DNA from: Nitrososphaeraceae archaeon
Lineage (GTDB): Archaea > Thermoproteota > Nitrososphaeria > Nitrososphaerales > Nitrosopumilaceae
Direction of reading: 5' to 3'
Length of the DNA: 47,672 nucleotides
Assembly (NCBI GenBank): GCA_025930495.1
Contig: JAICOU010000003.1
Location: forward strand, 1 to 47,672
The notes under the pieces are model-generated. The model had not been told where the DNA came from, did not search any database, and saw only the letters and a list, made by a program, of their open reading frames with translations. Below, in pieces: positions 25,592 through 35,069 of the stretch (positions within the stretch are counted from its first letter, which is position 1; each line of letters starts with the position of its first letter). Position numbers and translations under genes: made by a program.

Positions 25592-27670
25592 CTATATCAA
25601 CAATATCAGGACTACAAATAGCAATCCTGCTCCAAATACGAATAGATAAGATTGAGTCACACCGGTTTGAGTGCCTTGAACTACTTTGGCACTCCAACCA
25701 ACTGCTTTTTGGAATCCATTATTCATTCCATAATCAATAACAGTCTTTTCAAAGTATCTGAATACTCCTCTTGAAAGCCATAATGGAGCTACAACAAAGC
25801 ACCAATAGACAATTGCATTAAGATAAAATCGATTTAGAATAACTTTATGAATAGCATAAAAGAAAATATTTGAATTTACAAATTTAACAGGATCAATCCA
25901 TCTGCCAATATAGAACACATATCCTAATCCAGTTCCAATTGCAAAAGCAGATAATGATGCTGCAAGTGCAACAGGATTAATTCCATCTAAGAATTCAGGC
26001 AATATTGAATTTTCAATTTCATTATGTACAGAATGGATTCCAAATGATTCTTCAAGATAATCTGTAAATAATTCATGTAATCCACCTTCAAACGACAAGC
26101 CAACTAAACCAATAGCAATTGTAAGTACTGCAAGAATTCCATATGGCACCCACATAGATAATGATGCTTCATGAATATGATGTCCTTCTTCTTCCATCTT
26201 TTGAATATGTTTACTCTTGGAACCATAGAATACAAGACCAAGCATTCTAGTTGTGTAAAATGCAGTTATTACTGCAGTCAATACAGCAATTGCAAATATT
26301 GGTATGGCCCATTCATGTCCTGATGTATAAACTGCGCCAAAGATAGAATCCTTACTCCAGAAACCAGTTGTGATAAATGGTGCGCCCATTAATCCAAGAC
26401 CGGCAGCCCACATAAACGCATAAGTCTTTTTCATATTTTTGCGTAATCCCCCCATATCAGTCATGAATCTTGAACCAACAACATGTAGTAATGAACCTGC
26501 AGCCATGAACAATGATGCCTTAAACATCGCATGTGAAATCAGATGAAAGAAACCTGCAGTATATCCGTTAACAAATTGTTGTGACAATCCAGCAATGCCG
26601 AGTACCATCATCATATAACCAATCTGAGAACCAGTAGAGTATGCAAGTACTTTTTTAATTTCAGAATTAACCATACCCTGAAGTCCTAAGAGAAGAGCGG
26701 TGGTAGCACCAACAAGGAGAATTACTTCAAAGAATTGATCGGCCAGAATTCCTGCAGCGCTTAAAGCAAAAACCAACGGTGCCAGTCTCATAACTAGGAA
26801 AACACCTGCTTTTACCATTGTTGCAGCGTGAATCAAAGCAGAAACTGCTGTTGGACCAGTCATTGCCTCTAAGAGCCATTCGTTTAGTGGGAATTGTGCG
26901 GATTTGCCAATAGCTCCTCCAAATAATAAAATGAATGCAGGCACCAAGAGACCTTGTGCCGACATTGTTGTTGCCCAAGATGTATCATGCATTAATTCTC
27001 TAAATCCAAATGTTCCGGCAAATAAAAATATCAAAAGCATGCCTGCAATCATCATAACATCACCAACTTTTGTCATGATGAAAGCTTTCATACCAGCATG
27101 AGTTGGTGAATAATAATCTAAAAGACCAAGAACAGTTCGTCCTTCAGTACCAACATGATCTTTCTTTTTATCACGATACCAAAAGCTGATCAAGGCATAG
27201 GATGCAAGTCCTACACCTTCCCAACCAAAGAATACTTGTAACAAATTATCAGATAATACAATTAATTGCATTGAACCAATAAAGAACATCATCCAGAACC
27301 AAAATCTTGTTATTGATTTGTCGCCTTTCATGTATCCGGTACTGTAAATCATAATGAGAAATGAAATCCATCCGACTACATTTGCCATAATTATTGAAAG
27401 TGGATCAGCTAGCACACCTGCTTTCAAACCAATAGAATCAATCCAAGATATTTGATCATGAATTTCATGTGCTTCTAATGCCATTGGAAGTAAAGATGCT
27501 GCAGAAATTGCACTCATCAAAGCAAATCCAACTGCTGCATATCCAGTTGCGTGTTTGGATATTTTTCCAATTCCCGGCATTATCAGTGCAGCAATAAAAG
27601 GCAGTATCCAAACTAACCAAGCGCTTGCTGCACCTATTTCAAATGGTAGACCTAACATTTCAGTTGCCAT
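25592..27670 (-). CDS. nuoL: Complex I subunit NuoL
   Basis: The most distal antiporter-like subunit, 692 residues with about 16 membrane helices. It keeps Glu in FFGWEGVGLASY, Lys in IGKSAQFPLNEWLLEAM and Lys in HAATMVKAGVF. The C-terminal region beyond about 490 includes the amphipathic segment that spans the membrane arm, ending with a hydrophobic anchor. Length is longer than bacterial NuoL (about 610), owing to the loop around KKDHVGTEGRTVLGLL and the C-terminal part. ATG 27670 lies two bases after the nuoM stop. Confidence 0.95.
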   Translation of the reverse strand: MATEMLGLPFEIGAASAWLVWILPFIAALIMPGIGKISKHATGYAAVGFALMSAISAASLLPMALEAHEIHDQISWIDSIGLKAGVLADPLSIIMANVVGWISFLIMIYSTGYMKGDKSITRFWFWMMFFIGSMQLIVLSDNLLQVFFGWEGVGLASYALISFWYRDKKKDHVGTEGRTVLGLLDYYSPTHAGMKAFIMTKVGDVMMIAGMLLIFLFAGTFGFRELMHDTSWATTMSAQGLLVPAFILLFGGAIGKSAQFPLNEWLLEAMTGPTAVSALIHAATMVKAGVFLVMRLAPLVFALSAAGILADQFFEVILLVGATTALLLGLQGMVNSEIKKVLAYSTGSQIGYMMMVLGIAGLSQQFVNGYTAGFFHLISHAMFKASLFMAAGSLLHVVGSRFMTDMGGLRKNMKKTYAFMWAAGLGLMGAPFITTGFWSKDSIFGAVYTSGHEWAIPIFAIAVLTAVITAFYTTRMLGLVFYGSKSKHIQKMEEEGHHIHEASLSMWVPYGILAVLTIAIGLVGLSFEGGLHELFTDYLEESFGIHSVHNEIENSILPEFLDGINPVALAASLSAFAIGTGLGYVFYIGRWIDPVKFVNSNIFFYAIHKVILNRFYLNAIVYWCFVVAPLWLSRGVFRYFEKTVIDYGMNNGFQKAVGWSAKVVQGTQTGVTQSYLFVFGAGLLFVVLILLI

Positions 27671-27672
27671 AA

Positions 27673-29226
27673 CTAAACCCCCAGTACTCCATTCATGTAT
27701 GGAATTATTTGATTAAAGAAAATATCAGGATAAATTCCTAGGACTATTGTAAATCCTGCAAGTACCATCATTGGTGCAGTCATATACCAACTTCCTTCTT
27801 TCACTTTCTCAAGATGTTCTGGAAGTTTTCCAAAGAATACACGTTTTAGCATCCAAAGAATGTAAGACATTGTTAGTGCAGTTGCAACAAGTCCCAAAGC
27901 AAATGTAACTGCTCGGACTGTTGAACCTTCTTCAATAGCAGTTTCTAATGCTCCATAAAATAGAGTCCATTCACCCATAAAGCCGCTAGTTGGTGGTACA
28001 CCCATAATTGTCAATGCACCAATTACTGCACAGACAGCGGTTATTGGCATCTTTCCAGCAAGACCACCTAGTTGAGAAATATTTCTTGTACCAACTTTAA
28101 CAATTATAATTCCAGCCATCATGAAAAGGATGCCTTTACCAAGTGCATGTGTAACATACATCATTTCAGCTCCAGACAAACCAAGTACAGACATGGAGCC
28201 AATTCCAAATAGAATGTAACCCATTTGACTGATACTAGAATATGCAAGTAATCGTTTGATATCGTCTTGCATTAGTGCCATTGCACCACCGTAAATCATT
28301 GTGACAAGACCCCAAATGTGGAACCAAATTGAAAGGTCGGCAAATGTGTTTGGTAAAAATTCTACAATTAATCTAAAAATACCATAAGCGCCAATGCCGA
28401 TCATTGCAGGAGATAATAATGCACTAATTGGAGTTGGTGCAGAACCATGAACCCACGGAAGCCATATGTGGAACATGAATACTGCCAGTTTGACTCCAAG
28501 TCCAATTGTAATTGCAATCGCTGAGAACATCAGAATATCTTGTGGAATTTCTGATTCTTGAATATCTGCAAAATCAAAACTTCCAATTGAAAGACCAATC
28601 ATTAAAAATCCTAATAATAAAACAACAGCACCTGCATGAGTCCAAAATAAGAACATTAAACCGATTTTTCTTCTTGGACCAGCACCCCATAGAGCTACCA
28701 AAAAGAAAGCAGGAATCAGCATTATCTCAAAGAATACATAAAATTCAATTAAGTTGGTAGACAGTACAGTGCCAAGCATTCCCATTGCAAATACAAGATA
28801 TAGAGCAAAGTAAAGTCCGGATTTGGCATTGACATAGTTTGAAAGAGAAGAGGATTCAATTATTGTTGAATTACCACTAGTTGATGTGATTTCATGTTGT
28901 TCTTCCTCGTATTGTTCATGAAATCTGTGAATCATGTAGGGTTTTGAATAAAGTACCAAAATTGTACTTAGTACGTAAATCATAATAGCAAATGGAGATG
29001 CTAAACCATCCAATAGGAAACCAAATTCACCGAATTGCTCTGTCCACGGATAATGTTCTTCAGTAGTGCCACTTAATGTAGCTAGAATAATCAATATGGT
29101 AGCATAAAGCAGAATACCAAAGGTAAACCACATTGCAGGTGTAGGACCTATTTTTCTTCCAATTATGTATGCAATTGGAGATAACAGTAAAGGCAAGAAA
29201 ACTGCCTGTAAAAGTGCATACTCCAT
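27673..29226 (-). CDS. nuoM: Complex I subunit NuoM
   Basis: Antiporter-like membrane subunit of 517 residues. Glu in FYVFFEIMLIPAFFL (TM5) and Lys in GLGVKLAVFMFHIWLP (TM7) are present. At the site of the TM8 lysine, usually within a motif like SGVMIKIGAYG, this protein reads LLSPAMIGIGAYG, so a Gly stands where the half-channel Lys is expected. A hydrophilic loop of about 40 residues (roughly 105-130, rich in Glu and Ser) is longer than in bacterial homologues. ATG 29226 shares one base with the nuoK stop, implying translational coupling. Confidence 0.95.
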   Translation of the reverse strand: MEYALLQAVFLPLLLSPIAYIIGRKIGPTPAMWFTFGILLYATILIILATLSGTTEEHYPWTEQFGEFGFLLDGLASPFAIMIYVLSTILVLYSKPYMIHRFHEQYEEEQHEITSTSGNSTIIESSSLSNYVNAKSGLYFALYLVFAMGMLGTVLSTNLIEFYVFFEIMLIPAFFLVALWGAGPRRKIGLMFLFWTHAGAVVLLLGFLMIGLSIGSFDFADIQESEIPQDILMFSAIAITIGLGVKLAVFMFHIWLPWVHGSAPTPISALLSPAMIGIGAYGIFRLIVEFLPNTFADLSIWFHIWGLVTMIYGGAMALMQDDIKRLLAYSSISQMGYILFGIGSMSVLGLSGAEMMYVTHALGKGILFMMAGIIIVKVGTRNISQLGGLAGKMPITAVCAVIGALTIMGVPPTSGFMGEWTLFYGALETAIEEGSTVRAVTFALGLVATALTMSYILWMLKRVFFGKLPEHLEKVKEGSWYMTAPMMVLAGFTIVLGIYPDIFFNQIIPYMNGVLGV

Positions 29227-29531
29227 TATCCTTTCAAGCTCCTAAAGTCTGCAATGTCGATATTCTGATACATACGATATGCTACAATAATTAATGAAAG
29301 TCCAACTGCAACTTCAGCAGCAGCGATTGCAATTGAAAATAATGCTAATGTTTGACCACCACTATGTGGTAAGAATCTTCCAAATGCAACCAAGTTAAGA
29401 TTTGCTGCGTTGATAATTATTTCAACTGCAAATAACATTCGAATTGCATTTCTCTTTACAGACAAACCATAAATTCCAATACCCAAAAGGGCAACAGATA
29501 CTAGAACAAAATCAATCAGTTCGTTGCTCAT
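29226..29531 (-). CDS. nuoK: Complex I subunit NuoK
   Basis: A three-helix membrane subunit of 101 residues. The buried glutamates of the E-channel are visible: LFAVEIIINAANLNLVAFGR in TM2 and AAAEVAVGLSLIIVAYR in TM3. Length is normal. The start overlaps the end of nuoJ by 20 bases. Confidence 0.95.
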   Translation of the reverse strand: MSNELIDFVLVSVALLGIGIYGLSVKRNAIRMLFAVEIIINAANLNLVAFGRFLPHSGGQTLALFSIAIAAAEVAVGLSLIIVAYRMYQNIDIADFRSLKG

Positions 29532-30033
29532 TTTCTACATCCTCTCTTCTTGCTAAAATTAGTGCACCAGTAACTGAACCTGCTAAGATTAGTGCCATTA
29601 AAATCAAAGCTGGCCAATAATATGTTAGGAAGTCTGCACCAATATTTCTAAAATCAACTGCCGGTTCATCAGTAGTTATTGTTTTGATGCCAGAATCCAT
29701 TATAACTGAGCCTAATGCAACCATAAAAACTAGCATCAATGCAATACCAACAAACTTTCTTCTTTTATCTTCAACTTTCTTAAAGATGAGTTCTCTTTTC
29801 ACTAACATAACTGTAAACAAAATCAAAACTGCAATAGAACCTACATAGACTGCTAGCTGGAACATTGCAACAAACGGTGAATCCAAAAGCAAAAAGAAGC
29901 CTGCAATTCCACCAAGAGTTCCCATTAAGGCAATTGAACCATAAATTAAAGATCTTAATTCTAGTGCAGCTATTGCAGAACCAATTGTAATTACAGATAA
30001 TGCAAGAAATACAGCATCAGCCATGTGTTGCAC
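29512..30033 (-). CDS. nuoJ: Complex I subunit NuoJ
   Basis: Five-helix membrane subunit of 173 residues. The characteristic TM3 motif FQLAVYVGSIAVLILFTVM is present, including the Tyr and Gly that form the pi-bulge involved in coupling. It overlaps nuoI by 17 bases at its 5' end and nuoK by 20 bases at its 3' end, typical of tight translational coupling. Confidence 0.95.
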   Translation of the reverse strand: MQHMADAVFLALSVITIGSAIAALELRSLIYGSIALMGTLGGIAGFFLLLDSPFVAMFQLAVYVGSIAVLILFTVMLVKRELIFKKVEDKRRKFVGIALMLVFMVALGSVIMDSGIKTITTDEPAVDFRNIGADFLTYYWPALILMALILAGSVTGALILARREDVENEQRTD

Positions 30034-30514
30034 CTCGATCAGTGATTTTTATTTCAGAATCTTGAGAAACAAATGGTTTTACCTGAAGTTGAGCTGGTGT
30101 GTAAATCAAACCTTCCTTGCTAAATGAAGAAAGTTCATAATCATTTGTCATATACAATGCATAAAATGGACATGCATCTACACATAATCCACAAAATACA
30201 CATTTGCCATAATCAATTTGTGGCATGATGGCTTTTTTATTATGTTTGTGTTCTTCTGGAACTTTTACCATGGCAATTGCTTCTGCTACTCCTTCACATG
30301 CAATGGAACATAGCTGACAACCAGTACAATGATCATGAAATAACATATGGCGGCCTTTATAACCTGCAATTCCAACACCGGTAGATGGATCAAATTGATA
30401 ACCATCTCCAACAAATTTTAGTTTCTCTTCAGGATATCGTAATGTAAATCGTTTAATGGCTAAATGCTTAATTCCTGAGTTTAATGCCTTGATAATTCCA
30501 GTAGCTGTATTCAT
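30017..30514 (-). CDS. nuoI: Complex I subunit NuoI (2x[4Fe-4S])
   Basis: A peripheral-arm ferredoxin-like subunit of 165 residues carrying two four-cysteine motifs: Cys63/66/69 with Cys73 (CTGCQLCSIAC) and Cys105/108/111 with Cys115 (CVFCGLCVDAC). The partner Cys-Pro is Cys-Glu in the first motif and Cys-Pro in the second. In an 11-subunit complex with no NuoEFG, this is the outermost electron-entry point seen here, so reduced ferredoxin or another unidentified donor would dock near it. Confidence 0.95.
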   Translation of the reverse strand: MNTATGIIKALNSGIKHLAIKRFTLRYPEEKLKFVGDGYQFDPSTGVGIAGYKGRHMLFHDHCTGCQLCSIACEGVAEAIAMVKVPEEHKHNKKAIMPQIDYGKCVFCGLCVDACPFYALYMTNDYELSSFSKEGLIYTPAQLQVKPFVSQDSEIKITDRGATHG

Positions 30515-31812
30515 TACAATATTCCTCCAGGTCCCAAGACTCCAGCGTACAACAAACCGAGTGCTATAAAGATGTTAACGAATGCAAGTCCAATTAGTTT
30601 GTACCAACCAAGACTCAATAACATATCAATTCTGATTCTTGGGAAAACTCCTCTTGGCAATAAAATAAAAAAGATTACTCCGACTGTCTTTATTACAAAC
30701 CAAACAACGCCATTTAACATCTCTTGTGAAAATATTGGCAACCCAGGAATTTTTACAGTGATTGGACCCATTACTATTCCATCAGTGATAATTTCTTCAG
30801 GGAAAGGAGGCCAAATCATTGGTCCGGTCCAACCACCAAGGAATAAAACAACAAACAATGCTGCAAACGCATAAAGTTTCAAATAGGTTCCTAATTGAAC
30901 AAGACCGTAAATCATTCCAGAAAATTCAGTTAACCAACCAGCAACAATTTCACTTTCTGCTTCTGGTAAATCAAATGGAATTCTTTCTAATTCTGCTAAT
31001 ATCGTAATAAAGAAAATAATTGCGCCAATTGGCAAAAATATAATCCATGGAAAATTAGATTGACTAGCAACAATTTCAGAAAGATTCAGAGTCCCTGTAA
31101 GAATTACTACTCCCAATAATGAAAGAATCAATGGAATTTCAAAAGATACCATTTGATGTAATGCTCTTATTCCACCAATGAATGGGAATTTACTGTTTGA
31201 AGACCATGCAGAAAGAATAGTTATGATTGGAAAGAATCCAATAATGGCAAAGACAGCTAGCAATCCAACATCGACATCTGCAACTACCCATCCGGGTGCA
31301 ACCGGAATTAATGCGACGAATGCTGCTGCTGTTGCGACAAATATTACAGGAGCAGCCCAGAAAATTGGCTTATCAGCTTTTGCAGGAATAATAATTTCTT
31401 TTGAGATTAGTTTTAGTCCATCGCCCATTAATTGTAATATTCCTTCAATTTTTCCACAGTAAAAAGGACCTACTCTAAGTTGCAGTTTTGCCAACATTTT
31501 TCTTTCTATAAAGATCGTTCCAGCTGCAAGTAATGCTGCAAATCCAAATCCAGGAAAAGCAGCAATTTTAAACAAATCAGTAGTCATGAAAGCTTTCAAA
31601 ATTGGAAGAGTTCTAGAAGGATCTGCCAACCATGTCAATGCAAGAAATGGCGTAAGTAATTCACCATCAATCACAGGCATTTCAATATAGAACAAAATTA
31701 TTTGAATAGCAGGTAGACCAATCAGTGCAAAGATCAAAAGTATCCAAAACACATTATCTAAAATAGACTTTACAAATTCACTAAACTTGAAGTTTGGTGC
31801 AATGACAGACAT
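30514..31812 (-). CDS. nuoH: Complex I subunit NuoH
   Basis: The membrane subunit that holds the quinone chamber, 432 residues with about nine helices. Family motifs are present: FAALLAAGTIFIERKMLAKLQLRVGP, GLKLISKEIIIPAKAD, ELERIPFDLPEAESEIVAGW (the conserved acidic loop near the quinone site) and PRIRIDMLLSLGWY. It is longer than bacterial NuoH (about 325) because of an N-terminal extension and an extra 40-residue insert (GGWTGPMIWPPFPEE region). ATG shares its first base with the end of nuoI's region. Confidence 0.95.
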   Translation of the reverse strand: MSVIAPNFKFSEFVKSILDNVFWILLIFALIGLPAIQIILFYIEMPVIDGELLTPFLALTWLADPSRTLPILKAFMTTDLFKIAAFPGFGFAALLAAGTIFIERKMLAKLQLRVGPFYCGKIEGILQLMGDGLKLISKEIIIPAKADKPIFWAAPVIFVATAAAFVALIPVAPGWVVADVDVGLLAVFAIIGFFPIITILSAWSSNSKFPFIGGIRALHQMVSFEIPLILSLLGVVILTGTLNLSEIVASQSNFPWIIFLPIGAIIFFITILAELERIPFDLPEAESEIVAGWLTEFSGMIYGLVQLGTYLKLYAFAALFVVLFLGGWTGPMIWPPFPEEIITDGIVMGPITVKIPGLPIFSQEMLNGVVWFVIKTVGVIFFILLPRGVFPRIRIDMLLSLGWYKLIGLAFVNIFIALGLLYAGVLGPGGIL

Positions 31813-32949
31813 TTATCTATCTGCCTCCACTGGCCAATAATTAAGACTCCAGTATACAGCTGGCATGTTTCCAAGTTTTTCACCTTTGAGAAGATATGGT
31901 AATGCAATTAAGTTTCTGAAGGAACCAACACTTAGTTTTACTCTATAAGGTTCAGGTTTTCCATCAGAGACGATATAGCAACCCAATGAACCTCTACCTG
32001 ATTCTACACGTTTGTATACTGAATCAAGTCCTTTTCCTTTTGGATTTGGTTTTAGTTTTACTCTTACAGAACCTGATTTAGGCATTTTTTGTAATGCATG
32101 TCTAATTATTCTACAGCTTTCCATCATGTCAAGCCATGGAATTTTTGATCTTGCATAAGAATCACCTTCTTTAAGGACATTAGTTTGAAAATCTAATTCT
32201 TCATAGACATCATATGGTTCCTTCTTTCTAAGATCATAGTCAACACCACTAGCACGAAGAACAGAACCAGTTGTACCTAATCTAATTGCATCCTCACGTG
32301 ATAAAATACCAGTGTTAGCAGTTCTGGCAATTAAAATTGGATTGTCATAGAAAATTGCCGCATATTCTTTGATACGTTTTTCAAAATAGTTTACTTGTCT
32401 TAAACAAACATCTTCGAAGTTTGGCGGCAGATCATTTCTCACACCACCTGGTACAAAATGAGCATGAGTGACTCTAGCTCCTGTCATTTTTTCTAATAAA
32501 TCAATTAGCAATTCACGATCACCTGCTGGCCACATAAACATTGTAGAGTGACCTAAGAATATTCCATAGATTGCAAGCCAATACATTGTGTAAACACATC
32601 TATTCAATTCAGACGCAATAACTCGAATGTATTTTGCTCGTTCTGGTACTTCAATACCAAGAAGTTCTTCAACTCCTAAAACATACGGATACAAAATATT
32701 ACAAGAATCATGAATGACAGGTCTTTCTAAGTGTGGAATATTTGTAATGTAATTTCGATATTCAGCCATCTTTTCCTCACCACGATGAACATAACCAGGA
32801 TCAGGATCACATGCAACAATAAAGTCACCATCAATTTGCACAATAATTCTCATATGACCAGAACCTGGATGCTGCGGTCCAACATTAAGAGTCATAATTC
32901 TCTCATCTACTTTCTGAAGTGCAAGTCCCGGAGGTAATTCGTTAGTCAT
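31813..32949 (-). CDS. nuoD: Complex I subunit NuoD
   Basis: The 49-kDa-type subunit of the peripheral arm, 378 residues, related to the [NiFe]-hydrogenase large subunit but without its nickel-binding cysteines. NVGPQHPGSGHM contains the quinone-site His, and PGYVHRGEEKMAEYRNY, RANTGILSREDAIRLGTTG and SDGKPEPYRVK are conserved. It binds the quinone head group together with NuoB. The gene starts two bases after nuoC and ends one base before nuoH. Confidence 0.95.
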   Translation of the reverse strand: MTNELPPGLALQKVDERIMTLNVGPQHPGSGHMRIIVQIDGDFIVACDPDPGYVHRGEEKMAEYRNYITNIPHLERPVIHDSCNILYPYVLGVEELLGIEVPERAKYIRVIASELNRCVYTMYWLAIYGIFLGHSTMFMWPAGDRELLIDLLEKMTGARVTHAHFVPGGVRNDLPPNFEDVCLRQVNYFEKRIKEYAAIFYDNPILIARTANTGILSREDAIRLGTTGSVLRASGVDYDLRKKEPYDVYEELDFQTNVLKEGDSYARSKIPWLDMMESCRIIRHALQKMPKSGSVRVKLKPNPKGKGLDSVYKRVESGRGSLGCYIVSDGKPEPYRVKLSVGSFRNLIALPYLLKGEKLGNMPAVYWSLNYWPVEADR

Positions 32950-32951
32950 CT

Positions 32952-33542
32952 CTATCTTCCTTTAATTGCAAAGTCTTTTCTTAGTGGTGGTAAATCTGCC
33001 CAATCTTCTGGCAAAAGTAATCGTCGATTATCTGGATGACCTTGAAAGTAAACTCCAAACATTTCAAAAATCTCTCTTTCATGGAATTCTACACTGTAAA
33101 ATACTTCTCTAAGACTAGGAAGCTTTGTTGCATCGTTTCCAGGAATTGGATTTTCTTCTCTTTGTGCTCTAGTTGCCAATACAAGAATTTGTCTAGATAA
33201 TGAAGAATCAGTGTAGGAACCTAAATGATAAACCACTTCAATTTCCTTATCCTGTGGATAATCTACACCTGATACAGATTCAGCATGATCAAAATTTAGA
33301 ACATCTCTTAGAAATTCAGCTACTTCTTTAATATCGTCTCTGCCAACATTAATCCTAACTCTATCAGGTTTTACAAATGCAACTTTAACTCTAGTGTTAA
33401 ATTTTTCAACAATTTTATCTGCAAGATCTTTTTCAAATTTTGGTAATTCAATTTCTTTTTCTGGAGTAGGACTTGATTTAGTAGATGCAGGTGTTACATC
33501 AGATGTGGTTTCAATTGGTTCATTATCAGAATCAGAACTCAT
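32952..33542 (-). CDS. nuoC: Complex I subunit NuoC
   Basis: The 30-kDa-type peripheral subunit, separate from NuoD. A disordered Ser/Thr/Glu/Pro-rich N-terminal extension (about 1-35) precedes the conserved fold. The family signature is present as ...EVFYSVEFHEREIFEMFG with GHPDNRRLLLPEDW, close to the usual ERE.yDmfGi.F.gHPdlrRil. Length 196. ATG 33542 overlaps the nuoB stop by one base. Confidence 0.95.
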   Translation of the reverse strand: MSSDSDNEPIETTSDVTPASTKSSPTPEKEIELPKFEKDLADKIVEKFNTRVKVAFVKPDRVRINVGRDDIKEVAEFLRDVLNFDHAESVSGVDYPQDKEIEVVYHLGSYTDSSLSRQILVLATRAQREENPIPGNDATKLPSLREVFYSVEFHEREIFEMFGVYFQGHPDNRRLLLPEDWADLPPLRKDFAIKGR

Positions 33543-34066
33543 TATACAAACTTCCTAGCCTTCATTCTCTTGATTTTTTCTTGTAATAACATACACCCTT
33601 GAATAAGAGTTTCAGGTCTAGGCGGACAACCTGGAACATAGACATCTACTGGTAGAACTCCATCAATACCTGGAAGAACATTGTATGAATCAAAATACAA
33701 TCCACCAGTAATTGCACATGCTCCCATTGCAATGACATATTTTGGTTCTGGCATTTGATCATAAACTAAACGTAAACGTGGTGCCATTTTTCTTGTGATA
33801 GTTCCCTGAACTACAATTAGATCACATTGTCTAAGTGAACCAAATGCCTCAATGATACCAAATCTTTCAACATCATATCTTGGACTAGACGCTGCTCCAA
33901 ACTCTACACTACAACATGCAGTTTCAATATGAACAGGCCAAAGTGACCATATTCTACCCCAATTAATTGCATATCCCAATGGTTTATCAATTGCTTGTTC
34001 TAAAATATCACCTAATTTTCCAACAAACACATTTGCATTCTGTGGTGTTATCAGATCTTTTAGCAA
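33542..34066 (-). CDS. nuoB: Complex I subunit NuoB
   Basis: Carries the terminal [4Fe-4S] cluster N2 next to the quinone. The unusual tandem cysteine ligands are Cys51-Cys52 (TACCSVEFGA), with Cys117 (MGACAITGG) and Cys147 (VPGCPPRPE). It is 174 residues, typical length. A 40-base gap separates it from nuoA. Confidence 0.96.
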   Translation of the reverse strand: MLKDLITPQNANVFVGKLGDILEQAIDKPLGYAINWGRIWSLWPVHIETACCSVEFGAASSPRYDVERFGIIEAFGSLRQCDLIVVQGTITRKMAPRLRLVYDQMPEPKYVIAMGACAITGGLYFDSYNVLPGIDGVLPVDVYVPGCPPRPETLIQGCMLLQEKIKRMKARKFV

Positions 34067-34106
34067 TATAATCCTCCATTTTCATAATTTTGATTTATAT
34101 AAAAAA

Positions 34107-34481
34107 CTACCATATGTTTCGTCTCCCTGACTGATGTAATGCAAAAGCCATGGCAGCAAACATAATTGCCAAGAAACCAATAATTGGCAAAGTTGCAGAC
34201 TTTGGTAGTTCTAAAAGTGCACTTCCCCATGCATATAAGAAAATTGCCATAACATCAAAAACAACAAACATCAAAATGTAAGCATAATACTGCATCATAA
34301 AATGAGTTCGTCCTTCGCCTGATGGAACTTGTCCACATTCCATTGGCAAAAATTTAACTGGGTTGCTTCTTTTTCGAGGAGAGATCATTCTAGAAATTAA
34401 AAGTGCAGGTGCCATTGCTACTACTGCAAATCCAAACATTAACACTACAGTACTATAATTGCCCGCTAATTCCCCGACCAA
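34107..34481 (-). CDS. nuoA: Complex I subunit NuoA
   Basis: First gene of the 11-gene nuo operon: a three-helix membrane subunit of 124 residues. PMECGQVPSGEGRTHFMMQYYAYILMFVVFDV matches the family's conserved cytoplasmic loop and TM2, with the conserved Cys and Asp. Start is TTG 34481, 28 bases after a strong TATA box, which suggests a short or absent leader. No ATG is suitable upstream. Confidence 0.92.
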   Translation of the reverse strand: MVGELAGNYSTVVLMFGFAVVAMAPALLISRMISPRKRSNPVKFLPMECGQVPSGEGRTHFMMQYYAYILMFVVFDVMAIFLYAWGSALLELPKSATLPIIGFLAIMFAAMAFALHQSGRRNIW

Positions 34482-34504
34482 TTTAGCTTTGAACCCAAGT
34501 TTTT

Positions 34505-34513
34505 GTATAAAAA
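34505..34513 (-). promoter_or_regulatory. TATA box of the nuo operon
   Basis: The minus strand reads TTTTTATAC here, centred about 28 bases before the TTG of nuoA. Since the following genes overlap or nearly abut, it is the only clear promoter for the 10.4-kb nuoABCDHIJKMLN transcript. Confidence 0.6.
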
Positions 34514-34591
34514 GGTATGCACTTTTTTAATTTAAATTTTAGAAAAATAGTTTTTGAAAAGTACTTAATAGGATAATCACCAAATGCGATC

Positions 34592-35056
34592 ATGTCATTG
34601 AATATTGGAGATATTGCTCCAAATTTTGAACTTCCAGACATAGATCTCAAGATGAGGACTTTGGATGAATTCAAGGGGGGGAAAATCATACTATCATTCT
34701 TTGTTGCTGCAAGCTCTCCGGTTTGTGAAAATGAACTGTGTAAGTTTAGAGACTCTTGGAATGAGATAACAAACCTTGGTGCCCAAGTAGTTGCGATAAG
34801 TAATGATGGACCATTTGCTAACAAAGCATTTGCACAAAAACACAACTTTAATTTTCCAATATTGGCAGATTATAACAGTAAAACAATTCGTGATTACGAT
34901 GTTTTAATGCCACACCTACTACACATCAAAGATTACAATGCAGCAAAACGTTCTGTGTTTATAATAATGGAAGATGGAAAAATTGGATACAAATGGGTAT
35001 CTGAGAGTCCATTAAACGAACCTGATTATGAAGAAATTAAAAAATTTCTAAAATAA
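34592..35056 (+). CDS. bcp: Bcp/AhpC-family peroxiredoxin
   Basis: A thiol peroxidase of 154 residues with thioredoxin fold. The peroxidatic Cys45 is in SSPVCENELC, where the canonical loop reads TPVC, and Cys50 sits at the position of the resolving cysteine of E. coli-type Bcp (Cys45/Cys50). FELPDIDLKMRTLDEFKGGK and RSVFIIMEDGKIGYKW are the usual flanking strands. It is divergent from the nuo operon; a TATA-like cttaatagg (about 34565-34573) lies 24 bases before ATG, suggesting a leaderless mRNA. Probably protects against peroxide. Confidence 0.9.
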   Translation: MSLNIGDIAPNFELPDIDLKMRTLDEFKGGKIILSFFVAASSPVCENELCKFRDSWNEITNLGAQVVAISNDGPFANKAFAQKHNFNFPILADYNSKTIRDYDVLMPHLLHIKDYNAAKRSVFIIMEDGKIGYKWVSESPLNEPDYEEIKKFLK

Positions 35057-35069
35057 GGAAGATAATTGT

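Noticed and set aside
34483-34845. 120-residue minus-strand frame over the peroxiredoxin start
   Set aside because: It is antisense to a clear Bcp-family gene and covers the nuo/peroxiredoxin promoter region.
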